A stretch of 64,000 bases of DNA from Pseudoxanthomonas sp. J35 (GTDB lineage: Bacteria; Pseudomonadota; Gammaproteobacteria; Xanthomonadales; Xanthomonadaceae), in contig NZ_AZVB01000012.1 in assembly GCF_000513995.1 (NCBI RefSeq), forward strand, positions 62,001-126,000. Reading direction: 5' to 3'. Each line of letters begins with the position of its first letter. Within the stretch, counting starts at the first letter, position 1. The translations under genes and the position numbers were made by a program. Under the pieces are notes generated by a model that had not been told where the DNA came from, searched no databases, and saw only the letters and a program-made list of their open reading frames with translations. This document shows, in pieces, positions 1 through 8,749 of this stretch.

Positions 1-67
1 CGCGCAGCAGCAGGTACACGCCCGCCGCGGTGAGCAGCCCGATCGCGCTCGCCATCGCCAGTTCCAT
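1..67 (-). CDS. mrpC: Mrp/Mnh antiporter subunit C, 5' part only
   Basis: Only the first 22 codons are inside the window; the gene continues past base 1. The visible peptide starts MELAMASAIGLLTAAGVYLL, a hydrophobic N-terminus like that of MrpC/MnhC, the small NuoK-like membrane subunit of the multi-subunit Na+/H+ antiporter. The ATG at 67 lies 22 bases past the mrpAB stop, with a GGAG ribosome site in between, so the two genes are co-transcribed. The assignment rests mainly on the position directly after a fused mrpAB gene. Confidence 0.75.
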   Translation of the reverse strand, partial: MELAMASAIGLLTAAGVYLLLR

Positions 68-89
68 CAGCGCTCCGTCTCCATGTGCA

Positions 90-2924
90 TCACGGCCGCT
101 CCCCCGTGAGGGTCGAGCGTTCGCCCGGTTCGATCACGCCCAGCCGCGCGACCCGGGTGCGCGAGGGCTTGATCGTGCCCAGCATCGACAGGATCAGCAT
201 CGCCCCGCCGAACACCACCAGGTACACGCCGGTGTCGAAGCCCATCGCGCTGGCCAGCTCCAGTTCGCCCAGCAGCGGCAGGTCCAGCTCGGCATGGCCG
301 CTGGTCAGGAACTCCAGCCCGAACAGGAACGAGGCCGCGCCGCTGGCCGCCGCCACCACCAGGCCGACGGCGATGCACTTGATGTAGTCGAAGCCGAAGC
401 GCGACTCGACCGAGGCCGCGCCCTGGATCACGTACTGGATCAGCAGCGGCACGGCCAGCACCAGGCCGGCGATGAAACCGCCACCCGGGGCGTTGTGTCC
501 GCGCAGGAACAGGAACACCGACACGGTGAGGGTCAGCGGGAACATGATCTGGGCCAGGTCGGCCGGCACCGGCAGCTTCACCGGTGGCCCGGCCATCACC
601 TTCTCCGGCGCCATCCGCGCGCGCCGCAGCAGCGCGTGCACGATCAGCGCGGCGACGCCGAACACGGTGATCTCTCCGAAGGTATCGAAGCCGCGGAAGT
701 CGACCAGGATCACGTTGACCACGTTGCGGCCGTAGGCCTCCGGCAGCGAGCGCGCCAGCATCTCCAGGCTGGCCGGCTCGCCCGGCACGCGGGTCATCAC
801 CGCGTAGGAGAGCAGGCCCAGGCCGAGGCCGGCGGCCGCCGCCACGGCGATGTCGCGCAGGCGCCGGCGCGGCGTTCGCTCCGGCGGCGAACGCGGCGGC
901 AGGTAGTGCAGGCCCAGCAGGAGCAGGGCCAGGCTGACCATTTCCACCAGCAGCTGGGTCAGGGCCAGGTCCGGTGCCGACAGGAACACGAAGGTCAGGC
1001 TCACCATCAGCCCGGCGCCGCCGAGCACGACCAGGGCCAGCAGGCGCTGGCGGTAGAACTTGATCGTCCACGCGGTGCAGGCCAGCAGCACCAGCCACAG
1101 CAGCCAGCCCAGCAGCGGCATCGGCTGCGGCGCGTGCCATTGCAGCGGCGGCGATACGCCGGACAGGAACGGCGCGGCGCCGGCGAACAGCGCCGCGGCG
1201 ACCAGCCAGACCAGGCTGCGCTGCAGGCTGCCGTTGGCCAGCTGCGAAGTGAAGCGCCCGGCCACCGCGTACAGCGCTTCCATGTTCCAGCGGAACACCT
1301 GCCGGCCCAGCGAGCTGCGCATGATCGCGTGCAGGTCCAGCAGCCGGCGCAGGCCGAAGTACAGGGCCACGCCGCCGACGATGCCGGCCAGGCTCATCAG
1401 CAGCGGCCGGTTGAGGCCGTGCCAGACCGCCAGGCTGTAGTGCGGCATCGCTTCGCCGAGGATCGCGCCGGCGCCGGCCTGCAGCACCGGGGCGATGGTC
1501 CACGCCGGCGCCACGCCGACGGCCACGCACAGCAGCACCAGCACCTCGACCGGGATCTTCATCCAGCGCGGCGGCTCGTGCGGCATCCGGTCCAGCCCGC
1601 GCGGGCCATCGCCGAAGAAGGTCTCGAAGATGAAGCGCAGGCTGTAGGCCACGCCGAAGATGCCGTACAGCAGCGCCGCCACCGCCACCCAGTTGCCCAT
1701 CGCCCGGTAGCGGTCCACGTCCAGCGCCTCGGCGAAGAACATCTCCTTGGACAGGAAGCCATTGAGCAGCGGGATGCCGGCCATCGACAGCGAGGCGATG
1801 ATCGCCAGCGCGCTGGTCCAGGGCATGTACCTTCGCAGGTTGCCCAGCCGGCGCATGTCGCGGGTACCGGTCTCGTGGTCGATGATGCCGGCGGCCATGA
1901 ACAGCGAGGCCTTGAAGGTGGCGTGGTTGAGGATGTGGAACACGCCGGCGACCACCGCCATCGGCGTGGACAGGCCGAACAGCACGGTGATCAGGCCCAG
2001 GTGCGAGATCGTCGAGTAGGCCAGCAGGCCCTTGAGATCGTGCTGGAAGATCGCGTACCAGGCGCCGGCCAGCAGGGTCACCGTGCCCACCCCGGTGACG
2101 ACGTAGAAGAACAGGTCGGTCCCGGCCAGCGCCGGGTGCAGGCGGGCCAGCAGGAACACGCCGGCCTTCACCATCGTCGCCGAATGCAGGTAGGCCGACA
2201 CCGGGGTCGGCGCGGCCATCGCGTGCGGCAGCCAGAAGTGCACCGGGAACTGCGCGCTCTTGGTGAAGACGCCGGCCAGCACCAGGCCCAGCGCCCACGG
2301 ATAGAGCGTGCTTTCGCGGATCAGGTCGCCGGAGGCCAGCACCACGTCCAGGTCGTAGCTGCCGACGATGCGGCCGATCAGCAGCACGCCGCCAAGCAGG
2401 GCCAGGCCGCCGCCGCCGGTGATCGCCAGGGCCATGCGCGCGCCCTCGCGCGCATCCTGGCGCTTGTACCAGTAGCCGATCAGCAGGAACGAGCTGATGC
2501 TGGTCAGTTCCCAGAACACCAGCAGCAGGAGCAGGTTGCCGGCCAGGACCACGCCCAGCATCGAGCCCATGAAGAACAGCAGGCAGCCGAAGAAGCGCGG
2601 CGCGCTGTCCTCCTTCGACAGGTAGTAGTGGGCGTACATCACCACCAGCACGCCGATCGCCAGCACCAGGCCGGCGAACATCCAGGCCAGGCCGTCCAGG
2701 CGCAGGCTGAAGTCCAGGCCGATCTGCGGGATCCAGGCGTGTCCGGCGCGCGGGATCCAGCCCTGCAGCACCGCCGGGGTCAGCCAGGCCAGCACGAGCA
2801 GGCCCAGCACCGGTGCCGCCGCGGCTACCCATGCCACCTGCCCACGCGAGCGGCCGCGCAGGAACACCATCGACACGGCCGCGACGAACGGCAGGGCGAG
2901 CATGGTTTCCAGGAAGGGGATCAT
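90..2924 (-). CDS. mrpA: Mrp/Mnh Na+/H+ antiporter subunit A, fused to subunit B
   Basis: A 944-residue polytopic inner-membrane protein, homologous to NuoL/NuoN proton-pumping subunits, that exchanges Na+ (or K+) for H+. The N-terminal two thirds carry the antiporter signatures: FWELTSIS with Glu139, TKSAQFPVHFWLP with Lys222, and LHSATMVKAG with His247 and Lys253. The Glu and Lys match the functionally essential residues known in Bacillus MrpA. The last part holds the MnhB segment GHNAPGGGFIAGLV at about residues 808-822, so subunits A and B are one polypeptide, as in many Proteobacteria. The start was set at MIPFLETM because upstream codons are not membrane-like. It is the first gene of an operon running off the left edge. 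Confidence 0.93.
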   Translation of the reverse strand: MIPFLETMLALPFVAAVSMVFLRGRSRGQVAWVAAAAPVLGLLVLAWLTPAVLQGWIPRAGHAWIPQIGLDFSLRLDGLAWMFAGLVLAIGVLVVMYAHYYLSKEDSAPRFFGCLLFFMGSMLGVVLAGNLLLLLVFWELTSISSFLLIGYWYKRQDAREGARMALAITGGGGLALLGGVLLIGRIVGSYDLDVVLASGDLIRESTLYPWALGLVLAGVFTKSAQFPVHFWLPHAMAAPTPVSAYLHSATMVKAGVFLLARLHPALAGTDLFFYVVTGVGTVTLLAGAWYAIFQHDLKGLLAYSTISHLGLITVLFGLSTPMAVVAGVFHILNHATFKASLFMAAGIIDHETGTRDMRRLGNLRRYMPWTSALAIIASLSMAGIPLLNGFLSKEMFFAEALDVDRYRAMGNWVAVAALLYGIFGVAYSLRFIFETFFGDGPRGLDRMPHEPPRWMKIPVEVLVLLCVAVGVAPAWTIAPVLQAGAGAILGEAMPHYSLAVWHGLNRPLLMSLAGIVGGVALYFGLRRLLDLHAIMRSSLGRQVFRWNMEALYAVAGRFTSQLANGSLQRSLVWLVAAALFAGAAPFLSGVSPPLQWHAPQPMPLLGWLLWLVLLACTAWTIKFYRQRLLALVVLGGAGLMVSLTFVFLSAPDLALTQLLVEMVSLALLLLGLHYLPPRSPPERTPRRRLRDIAVAAAAGLGLGLLSYAVMTRVPGEPASLEMLARSLPEAYGRNVVNVILVDFRGFDTFGEITVFGVAALIVHALLRRARMAPEKVMAGPPVKLPVPADLAQIMFPLTLTVSVFLFLRGHNAPGGGFIAGLVLAVPLLIQYVIQGAASVESRFGFDYIKCIAVGLVVAAASGAASFLFGLEFLTSGHAELDLPLLGELELASAMGFDTGVYLVVFGGAMLILSMLGTIKPSRTRVARLGVIEPGERSTLTGERP

Positions 2925-3057
2925 CCGGGGCTGGAAGCGTGGTCGAGCAGGCCCCCGAGTGTAACAGCGGTTGCAAGTACGCCGCGGCACGCGGCCACGG
3001 CCCGCGACGCGGCCGCTATGCTGTGCGCATGTCGAAGCACCTCCTTCCGCGCCGCCC

Positions 3058-3936
3058 GTGAGCGCGTCGCCGCCCCACGCGCTGCTGTTCGGCGCCACCG
3101 GCCCGATCGGGCGCCGCGTGCTCGACCGGCTGCTGGCGCGTGGCTGGCAGGTGACCGCATCGAGCCGCGGCGCGCCGCCGCCGCTTCCGGGCGTGGAGTG
3201 GCGCCAGGGCGCGCTGCCGGACACGGCGGGCGCGGGCACCGGTTTCGACGCCATCCTCAGCTGCGGGCCGCTGGACCTGTTCTCGCAGTGGTATGCGGCC
3301 ACGCCCACCGGGGCGACGCCAGTGGTGGCCTTCGGTTCGACCAGCGTGCACGTCAAGGACCGCTCCCCGGACCCGGCCGAGCGCGCGCTGGCCGCGCGCC
3401 TGCGCGAAGCGGAGGAGCGGGTGGCGGCGACGGCCGCCGGCCGCGACGCCCCGGCCACCCTGCTGCGCCCGACCCTGGTCTACGGCGGGGGCGGCGACCG
3501 CAACCTCAGCCGGGTCGCGGCGCTGGCGCGACGCCACGGCCTGTTCGTGCTGCCGCACGACGCGCGCGGGCGGCGCCAGCCGGTCCACGTGGACGACCTG
3601 GCCGACGCGGCGCTGGCTGCGCTGGATCGTCCCGGGCATGGCCTGCGCGCCTTCGACCTGCCCGGCGGCGAGACCCTCGCGTACCGGGACATGGTGGCGC
3701 GGGTACTGGATTCACTGCAGCCGCCGGGGCGGCTGTGGCTGCTGCCGGGACCGCTCTTCTCGCTGGCGGCGCGGACCGCGCGCACGCTCGGGGTGCACGA
3801 CGCAGGACCGGCCGTGCTGCAGCGGATGCGCGAGGACCTGGTGTTCGATGCGGAGCCGGCGCGCCGCGCACTGGCCTATGCGCCGCGCGGCTTCGTGCCG
3901 GAGGCGTGGATGTTCGAACAGGCAGGGGCCGCATAG
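3058..3936 (+). CDS. NAD(P)-binding SDR/epimerase-family protein
   Basis: A 292-residue Rossmann-fold protein of the extended/atypical short-chain dehydrogenase group. The dinucleotide-binding loop FGATGPIG is at residues 11-18. A later segment, LLRPTLVYGGGGDRN, matches the substrate-side loop of NAD-dependent epimerases, and RQPVHVDDLADA is the usual motif after it. The classical YxxxK is not obvious, so it may be a binding or reductase protein rather than a sugar epimerase. The start is a GTG at 3058; no strong ribosome site is visible. It is divergent from mrpA and the substrate is unknown. Confidence 0.75.
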   Translation: MSASPPHALLFGATGPIGRRVLDRLLARGWQVTASSRGAPPPLPGVEWRQGALPDTAGAGTGFDAILSCGPLDLFSQWYAATPTGATPVVAFGSTSVHVKDRSPDPAERALAARLREAEERVAATAAGRDAPATLLRPTLVYGGGGDRNLSRVAALARRHGLFVLPHDARGRRQPVHVDDLADAALAALDRPGHGLRAFDLPGGETLAYRDMVARVLDSLQPPGRLWLLPGPLFSLAARTARTLGVHDAGPAVLQRMREDLVFDAEPARRALAYAPRGFVPEAWMFEQAGAA

Positions 3937-4017
3937 CCGCGCACCAAGAGCGTCCGATTCCGCGCCATGCTTTAGTGTTGCGGGGCCGGTTCCAGCGGGC
4001 TGTAGCGCCCACCCACT

Positions 4018-4040
4018 GTAGAGCGGGGCTTGCCCCGCTC
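4018..4040 (+). repeat. GTAG-headed REP palindrome, class A
   Basis: GTAG is followed by a perfect palindrome, GAGCGGGGC-TT-GCCCCGCTC. Near-identical copies occur at 27972 and 34751, with an inverted variant at 17213. It resembles the GTAG-headed repetitive extragenic palindromes known from Stenotrophomonas and Xanthomonas. It lies in the gap 3937-4077, which holds nothing else recognisable. Confidence 0.75.
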
Positions 4041-4077
4041 CCCCGCGTCCTGCCCCGCGCGTCACCTCTCCGCGACC

Positions 4078-4557
4078 TCAATACCGCCAGCCCATCTTCC
4101 GGTAGAACTTGGCCAGCACCCAGGCCGGGCCGATGAGCAGGTAGACCAGGTCGGTGAGGAAGCTGGGCTTGCGGCCCTCGAACTTGTGGCCGATGAACTG
4201 CGCGATCCAGGCGGCCACGAACACCGTGACCGCGCTCCACAGCAGGGCCTGCAGCCCGAAGCGCATCTCCACCAGCCGGCAGACGCAGCCGCACAGGAAG
4301 AACACCGCGAGCATGCCCAGTCCCAGCGGACGCGAGAGGCGGTAATAGAACATCCAGGCGAAGAACATCGCGAAGGCCGCCCACACCCCCGTCTTCATCC
4401 AGGTGCCGACGACCGGGATGCACCACACCAGCGCCACCACCGACCACAGGATGGCCGGCACGGCGACGACGTGGATGCGCTGGTTGAGGAGGTTGCGGTG
4501 GTCGCCGGAATAGCTGGCGAAATAGCGGTCGATCGGCCGCTGCAAGGTGGCGTCCAT
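4078..4557 (-). CDS. Mpo1-like (DUF962/YGL010w family) membrane protein
   Basis: A 159-residue protein with four hydrophobic stretches (about residues 30-50, 55-80, 85-105 and 110-125). The N-terminus reads YFASYSGDHRNLLNQRIH, with His20 and His29 in the spacing typical of the DUF962/Mpo1 family; the yeast member is an ER Fe2+ dioxygenase that oxidises 2-hydroxy fatty acids. Bacterial members are common in Xanthomonadaceae but poorly studied, so the enzymatic role is inferred from the family only. The ATG at 4557 precedes the family start MDATLQRPIDRY. No neighbouring partner gene is evident. Confidence 0.85.
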   Translation of the reverse strand: MDATLQRPIDRYFASYSGDHRNLLNQRIHVVAVPAILWSVVALVWCIPVVGTWMKTGVWAAFAMFFAWMFYYRLSRPLGLGMLAVFFLCGCVCRLVEMRFGLQALLWSAVTVFVAAWIAQFIGHKFEGRKPSFLTDLVYLLIGPAWVLAKFYRKMGWRY

Positions 4558-4907
4558 CTTGTCCCTCCCGGGATCCTGTACGCGTGTGCGTCGAGCATAA
4601 TGCGGCGCAGTAGCCCGGATAAGGCCGAGGCTCTTCAAAACCCTATCCCGCTGGAGTGAGACGGCATGTTCGCGCGCCACTGGGGCGCAGCCGTCGAACG
4701 CCCGCGGCCATGGATGCGGGGCGGGCGCGTAGCTGGGTTGGAGAGAGGATAGGCATCCCGACACCGCAGGGCGCCCCGGTCCTCACCTGCCCCTGTCCGG
4801 CTGGAGAGAAGGAGACGAACGAAGCCACCGCCTCAAAGCGCCGAAAGACGCGGTCGCGCGGGGGGGTATGCAACAGCGTGTGGCTGGACAATGCGGTTAG
4901 AAGGCCG

Positions 4908-4958
4908 GCGCGTGGCGACGCGCCAGGCGCGGCCAGCGCGCGGGTTCATTCCCGGCGC
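4908..4958 (+). repeat. 51-base interspersed repeat, copy 1
   Basis: Starts GCGCGTGGCGACGCGCCAGG and ends TTCCCGGCGC. The second copy at 5112-5162 shares the GCGTGGCGACGCG head, the central GCCAGCGC and the CATTCCCGGCGC/CGTTCCCGGCGC tail, with scattered differences between. The function is unknown. Confidence 0.55.
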
Positions 4959-4959
4959 G

Positions 4960-4991
4960 GCGCAAGCAGGCCATGGATGGCCTGCTTGCGC
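4960..4991. repeat. Near-perfect palindrome around CCATGGATGG
   Basis: The arm GCGCAAGCAGGCCAT pairs exactly with ATGGCCTGCTTGCGC, giving a 15-base-pair stem with a two-base loop. It has no T-tract, so it is more likely a repeat element or an RNA structure than a simple terminator. Confidence 0.6.
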
Positions 4992-5111
4992 GCGTTGGAG
5001 CCATGGACGGCGGAACCGCGCGATGCGCCATACACCCGCGCTGCCGCGGCTCCGTCCGAAGCTGGCCACCGCATTCAACAGCAGAGCACACGGGATGCGG
5101 TGAGTCCGCAG

Positions 5112-5162
5112 ACGCGTGGCGACGCGTCAAACGTTGCCAGCGCCCGTCCTCGTTCCCGGCGC
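5112..5162 (+). repeat. 51-base interspersed repeat, copy 2
   Basis: The diverged partner of the repeat at 4908-4958; it begins ACGCGTGGCGACGCGTCAAA and ends TCGTTCCCGGCGC. It abuts the class B GTAG repeat at 5164-5191. Confidence 0.55.
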
Positions 5163-5163
5163 A

Positions 5164-5191
5164 CCCGGATGCGCTTCGCTTGTCCGGCTAC
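5164..5191 (-). repeat. GTAG-headed REP palindrome, class B
   Basis: On the minus strand it begins GTAGCCGGACAAGCGAAGCG and ends CATCCGGG. A close relative sits at 30323-30295. It lies immediately after the purC terminator hairpin. Confidence 0.65.
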
Positions 5192-5228
5192 TGATGCGGT
5201 GCGGGGCGTTGCGCCCCGCACCGCATCA
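5192..5228 (-). terminator. Strong hairpin at the end of purC
   Basis: TGATGCGGTGCGGGGC pairs with GCCCCGCACCGCATCA over 16 perfect base pairs (17 with the inner G-C), leaving a three-base loop. The purC stop codon (5226-5228) is inside the stem. No U-tract follows, so termination may need Rho or the hairpin may act as an mRNA 3' stabiliser. Confidence 0.6.
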
Positions 5229-6179
5229 GTCGATCGAGATCCCTGCCAGCTTCTGCAGCGCCTCGGCATAGCGGGCGCGGGTGCGCTCGATGACCTCGGC
5301 CGGCAGCTTCGGGCCCGGCGGCGTCTTGTCCCAGTCCAGCGTTTCCAGGTAGTCGCGCACGATCTGCTTGTCGTAGCTCGGCGGGCTGGTGCCGACCTCG
5401 TACTCGTCGGCCGGCCAGTAGCGCGACGAATCCGGCGTCAGCATCTCGTCCATGATGTACAGGCGGCCGTCGGCGTCGGTGCCGAACTCGAACTTGGTGT
5501 CCGCCAGCAGGATGCCGCGCTCGGCCGCGTAGGTCGCGGCGAAGCGGTACAGCCGCAGCGTCGCATCGCGCACCCGCTCGGCCAGCTCGCCGCCGACCTT
5601 GCGCACCATCGCGTCGAAATCGATGTTCTCGTCGTGGTCGCCGACGGCGGCCTTGGTCGACGGAGTGAAGATCGGCTCCGGCAGCTGCTCGGCCTGGCGC
5701 AGGCCCTCCGGCAGCGCGATGCCGCTGACCTTGCCGGTGCGCTGGTAATCCTTCCAGCCGCTGCCGATCAGGTAGCCGCGGGCGATCGCCTCCACCGGCA
5801 CCGGCTTGAGCTTGCGCGTGACCACCGCCCGCTTCGCGTACAGCGCCCGGTCCACGCCCTCGGGCAGGACCGGAACCACATCGATCCCGGTGAGGTGGTT
5901 GGGCATCAGGTGCGCGGTCTTGCCGAACCAGAAGTTGGAGATCTGGCACAGCATCTCGCCCTTGCCCGGGATCGGGTCGGGCAGGACCACGTCGAAGGCC
6001 GAAAGGCGGTCGGTGGCGACCATCAGCAGGTAGCCGTCCGGCGAGGTGCCGGAATCGCCGGCCGCGGCCAGCGCCGCGTCGGGAATCCGTTCGCGGGGAA
6101 GGTCGAACACGTCGCGCACCTTGCCGCGATGGCGCAGCGGCAGGCCGGGGAGGTCGGACTGGAGCAGGGTCGTGGACAA
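5226..6179 (-). CDS. purC: Phosphoribosylaminoimidazole-succinocarboxamide synthase (SAICAR synthetase)
   Basis: A 317-residue cytosolic enzyme of de novo purine synthesis that joins CAIR and aspartate using ATP. The N-terminus has [12 protein letters not shown] (the nucleotide-binding KVRD signature), followed by [36 protein letters not shown], and LADTKFEFG near residue 215. These are the conserved blocks of the long bacterial/yeast-type PurC. The start is a TTG at 6179, preceded by GGAG; translation from it gives [12 protein letters not shown], the family's usual N-terminus. It is monocistronic here and divergent from the J-domain gene. Confidence 0.95.
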   Translation of the reverse strand: MSTTLLQSDLPGLPLRHRGKVRDVFDLPRERIPDAALAAAGDSGTSPDGYLLMVATDRLSAFDVVLPDPIPGKGEMLCQISNFWFGKTAHLMPNHLTGIDVVPVLPEGVDRALYAKRAVVTRKLKPVPVEAIARGYLIGSGWKDYQRTGKVSGIALPEGLRQAEQLPEPIFTPSTKAAVGDHDENIDFDAMVRKVGGELAERVRDATLRLYRFAATYAAERGILLADTKFEFGTDADGRLYIMDEMLTPDSSRYWPADEYEVGTSPPSYDKQIVRDYLETLDWDKTPPGPKLPAEVIERTRARYAEALQKLAGISID

Positions 6180-6294
6180 CGCAGTCTCCGGAAGCAGGCG
6201 GGACACAGGATCTGACGGCGGCCCGACCCACGCCTGGCGACGCCCGCGTGGCGGCCGGCCGCACAGTGTACGGCCAGTGGCGCCGCCTGTGCCG

Positions 6295-6300
6295 TAGAAT
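6295..6300 (+). promoter_or_regulatory. -10 box TAGAAT upstream of the J-domain gene
   Basis: TAGAAT differs by one base from the consensus TATAAT and lies 62 bases before the ATG at 6363. No clear -35 box is seen. The same TA(G/C)AAT box precedes several genes in this window. Confidence 0.4.
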
Positions 6301-6362
6301 CGGCATCCCGCACGCCAGGGCCCGCCCGGGGTGCTCCAGAGGCCCGGGGCGACGCCCGCCGA

Positions 6363-6698
6363 ATGAACCGCTGGTACGGAAAACTGCTGGGAGCCATCGC
6401 CGGGGCGCTGCTGTTCCGGGCCAACCCCCTGTTCGGCGCCGTGGTCGGCCTGCTGCTGGGCCACGCCTTCGACGCCGACTGGTTCCGCCTGCGCGAGCGC
6501 GAGAACCCCTATGCCGAGCTGGGCCTGACCCGCGACGCCAGCGATGCCGAGATCGACCAGGCCTACCGCCGGCTGATGTCGCAGTACCACCCGGACAAGG
6601 TCGCCGGCGCCGCCCCCGAGCTGCGCGAGCAGGCCGAGAAGCGCGCCCGCGCCATCAACGCCGCCTACGACCGCATCCGCGCCCTGCGCCGCCGCTGA
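6363..6698 (+). CDS. Short membrane-anchored J-domain (DnaJ-like) protein
   Basis: A 111-residue protein with an N-terminal hydrophobic segment (about residues 6-34, with glycine repeats like the DjlA anchor) and a C-terminal J domain at about 47-111. The J-domain signature HPD is at residues 76-78 in SQYHPDKV, so it should stimulate an Hsp70 ATPase. The cytoplasmic TerB-like middle domain of full DjlA is missing, which makes this a compact DjlA-like or DnaJ-like co-chaperone. It is followed 43 bases later by rpe. Confidence 0.85.
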   Translation: MNRWYGKLLGAIAGALLFRANPLFGAVVGLLLGHAFDADWFRLRERENPYAELGLTRDASDAEIDQAYRRLMSQYHPDKVAGAAPELREQAEKRARAINAAYDRIRALRRR

Positions 6699-6741
6699 CC
6701 CGGCGGCACGCCCCGTTCCCCGTCTTACACCGAGCCGAGCC

Positions 6742-7428
6742 ATGCAGCCCACCGTCATCGCCCCGTCCATCCTCTCGGCCGACTTCGCCCGCCTGGGCGA
6801 GGAAGTGGACAACGTCCTGGCCGCCGGCGCCGACTGGGTCCACTTCGACGTGATGGACAACCATTACGTGCCCAACCTGACGATCGGCCCGATGGTCTGC
6901 CAGGCGCTGCGCAACCACGGCGTGCAGGCGTTCATCGACGTGCACCTGATGGTCGAGCCGGTCGACCGGATCGTCCCGGACTTCGCCGCCGCCGGCGCCA
7001 ACCTGATCAGCTTCCACCCCGAAGCCAGCCGCCACGTCCACCGCACCATCCAACTGATCAGGTCGCACGGCTGCCAGGCCGGCCTGGTGCTCAACCCGGC
7101 CACCCCGGTCGAGGTGCTGGACTGGGTGCTGGAGGACCTGGACCTGGTGATGCTGATGTCGGTGAACCCCGGCTTCGGCGGCCAGTCCTTCATCCCGTCC
7201 AGCCTCGACAAGCTGCGCGCGGTGCGGGCGATGATCGACAAGACCGGCAAGCCGATCCGGCTGGAGATCGACGGCGGGGTCAAGGCCGACAACATCGGCC
7301 AGATCGCCGCCGCCGGCGCCGACACCTTCGTCGCCGGCTCGGCGATCTTCACCGCGCCACGTACCCGCGAGGCCTACGCGGACACCATCGCGAAGATGAA
7401 GGCGGCGGTGGACGCCGCACGCGGCTGA
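6742..7428 (+). CDS. rpe: Ribulose-phosphate 3-epimerase
   Basis: A 228-residue TIM-barrel enzyme of the pentose phosphate pathway that interconverts ribulose 5-phosphate and xylulose 5-phosphate. The family signatures are all present: [17 protein letters not shown] at the start, [42 protein letters not shown], and the phosphate-binding end LEIDGGV plus VAGSAIF. Metal and acid/base residues (two His, two Asp) sit in these motifs. The length matches the family, and the ATG at 6742 gives the standard N-terminus. Confidence 0.96.
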   Translation: MQPTVIAPSILSADFARLGEEVDNVLAAGADWVHFDVMDNHYVPNLTIGPMVCQALRNHGVQAFIDVHLMVEPVDRIVPDFAAAGANLISFHPEASRHVHRTIQLIRSHGCQAGLVLNPATPVEVLDWVLEDLDLVMLMSVNPGFGGQSFIPSSLDKLRAVRAMIDKTGKPIRLEIDGGVKADNIGQIAAAGADTFVAGSAIFTAPRTREAYADTIAKMKAAVDAARG

Positions 7429-7598
7429 TCCGCCCCGGCTGCACCCGTCCGGACGCCCCGGACCCGGACGCCTGGCTGGCGTCCCGGGCCCCCGCCGCCG
7501 TGGATCCTTCCGCCGCTGCGTGCCGACGATGCCGGTTCACGGGCCGGCGGCGTCGCCATTGCTAGCTTTGCCGGACCGTATCCCGCTGCAGGCTGCCC

Positions 7599-8570
7599 AT
7601 GACCGAACCGCACGCGTCCGCCGCGACCTGGCTGCTGCTCAACGGCAAGTCCGCCGGCGACGACGCCTTGCGCGAGGCGGTCGCAGCGCTGCGCGAACGC
7701 GGCACGCCGGTGCAGGTACGGGTGCTGTGGGAGCCCGGCGACGCAGCCCGCTACTTGGATGAAGCCGTCGCCGCGGGCGCGGAGACGGTGGTGGCCGCCG
7801 GCGGCGACGGCACCCTGGGCGAGGTCGCCGCGGTGCTGGCGCGGCTGCAGCGGCCGGCGGCGGACACCCCGGCCCTGGGCCTGGTGCCGCTGGGCACCGC
7901 CAACGATTTCGCCACCGCCGCCGGGCTGCCGCAGGAGCCCGGCGAGGCCCTGGCCCTGGTGGCCTCCGTGTCGCCCCGACCGCTGGACCTGCTGCGGGTC
8001 AAGGCCGACGGCACCGGGCACTGGTGCGCCAACCTGGCCAGCGGTGGTTTCGGTACCGAGGTCACGGTGGAGACCGACGAGGGCCTGAAGAAGCTGCTCG
8101 GCGGCCTGGCCTACCTGGTCACCGGGATCGCCAGGCTTGGCCGGATCGAACCGCTGCCGGTGCGCCTGCGCGGGCCGGGCTTCGAATGGGAAGGCGGGAT
8201 GATCGCGCTGGGCCTGGGCAACGGCCGCCAGGCCGGCGGCGGGCAGCCGCTGTGCCCGGAGGCGGTGGTCGATGATGGCCTGCTCGACCTCACCGTGATC
8301 CCGGAACTGTCCGGCGAACTGCTGGCCACCCTCGGGACCGTGGTCGCGCAGGGCCAGCACGCGGCGCTGGAGCGCAGCGCGGTGCGCACGCGCCTGCCGT
8401 GGGTCGAGGTGGAATCGCTGGACGGCGAGCTGACCCTCAACCTGGACGGCGAGCCGGTAGCCGCGCGCCGTTTCCGCATCGAATGCGTGCCGGGCCGCCT
8501 GCGCATGCACCTGCCGCCGGACTGCCCGCTGCTGTCGCCGCCAGCCCCCGGGACGGCGCGACCCTCCTGA
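7599..8570 (+). CDS. yegS: YegS-like lipid kinase (diacylglycerol kinase catalytic domain)
   Basis: A 323-residue protein of the YegS/BmrU/DAGK lipid kinase group. LLLNGKSAG near the N-terminus, the nucleotide-binding loop GGDGTLGE at 68-75 and PLGTANDFA near 98-106 are the diagnostic motifs. E. coli YegS phosphorylates phosphatidylglycerol in vitro; the physiological lipid is not settled. The C-terminal beta-sandwich domain is complete ([19 protein letters not shown]). The 170 bases before it hold no recognised gene. Confidence 0.9.
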   Translation: MTEPHASAATWLLLNGKSAGDDALREAVAALRERGTPVQVRVLWEPGDAARYLDEAVAAGAETVVAAGGDGTLGEVAAVLARLQRPAADTPALGLVPLGTANDFATAAGLPQEPGEALALVASVSPRPLDLLRVKADGTGHWCANLASGGFGTEVTVETDEGLKKLLGGLAYLVTGIARLGRIEPLPVRLRGPGFEWEGGMIALGLGNGRQAGGGQPLCPEAVVDDGLLDLTVIPELSGELLATLGTVVAQGQHAALERSAVRTRLPWVEVESLDGELTLNLDGEPVAARRFRIECVPGRLRMHLPPDCPLLSPPAPGTARPS

Positions 8571-8582
8571 GCCTGCGACCCC

Positions 8583-8602
8583 GCCGTTGCTGCTGCAACG
8601 GC
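8583..8602 (+). terminator. Hairpin after yegS
   Basis: GCCGTTGC pairs with GCAACGGC around a TGCT loop, 13 bases after the stop codon. No T-run follows, so it is only a weak terminator candidate. Confidence 0.35.
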
Positions 8603-8749
8603 TGCGCGTCCGCGCCGATGCGGGTAAAGTGGAGCGCATGTTCGGCCAGACGATCAGGCTCCAACCTTCCTCCGCGCGCCTGTGCTGGCGATGGCGGCCG
8701 CATGCCGTCGTCACCCGCCATGCCCCGATCCACCGGAAGGAAGCCTCCC

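Larger units (their letters stand above)
4558..5191. other. Intergenic region with diverged repeats and palindromes, no gene seen
   Basis: About 630 bases without a credible gene. It holds a truncated GTAG-type repeat near 4611, two diverged copies of a 51-base repeat at 4908-4958 and 5112-5162, a long palindrome at 4960-4991, and a complete class B GTAG repeat at 5164-5191. The short open frames here have no ribosome site and do not look like proteins. Confidence 0.6.

Noticed and set aside
30-4136. A very long open frame on the plus strand across the mrpAB gene and beyond
   Set aside because: It lies opposite mrpAB, is rich in Gln, His and Arg as antisense GC-rich frames are, and has no recognisable domain. 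The same holds for the other long frames opposite real genes.
4660-4870. Possible riboswitch (glycine-like GGAGAG words) in the gap before purC
   Set aside because: Two GGAGAG words are present but the conserved core blocks of glycine or TPP aptamers are not, and no gene follows on that strand.
8571-8749. trp attenuator or leader peptide upstream of trpE
   Set aside because: No short frame with consecutive Trp codons and no alternative terminator pair could be drawn; the only hairpin fits the end of yegS.
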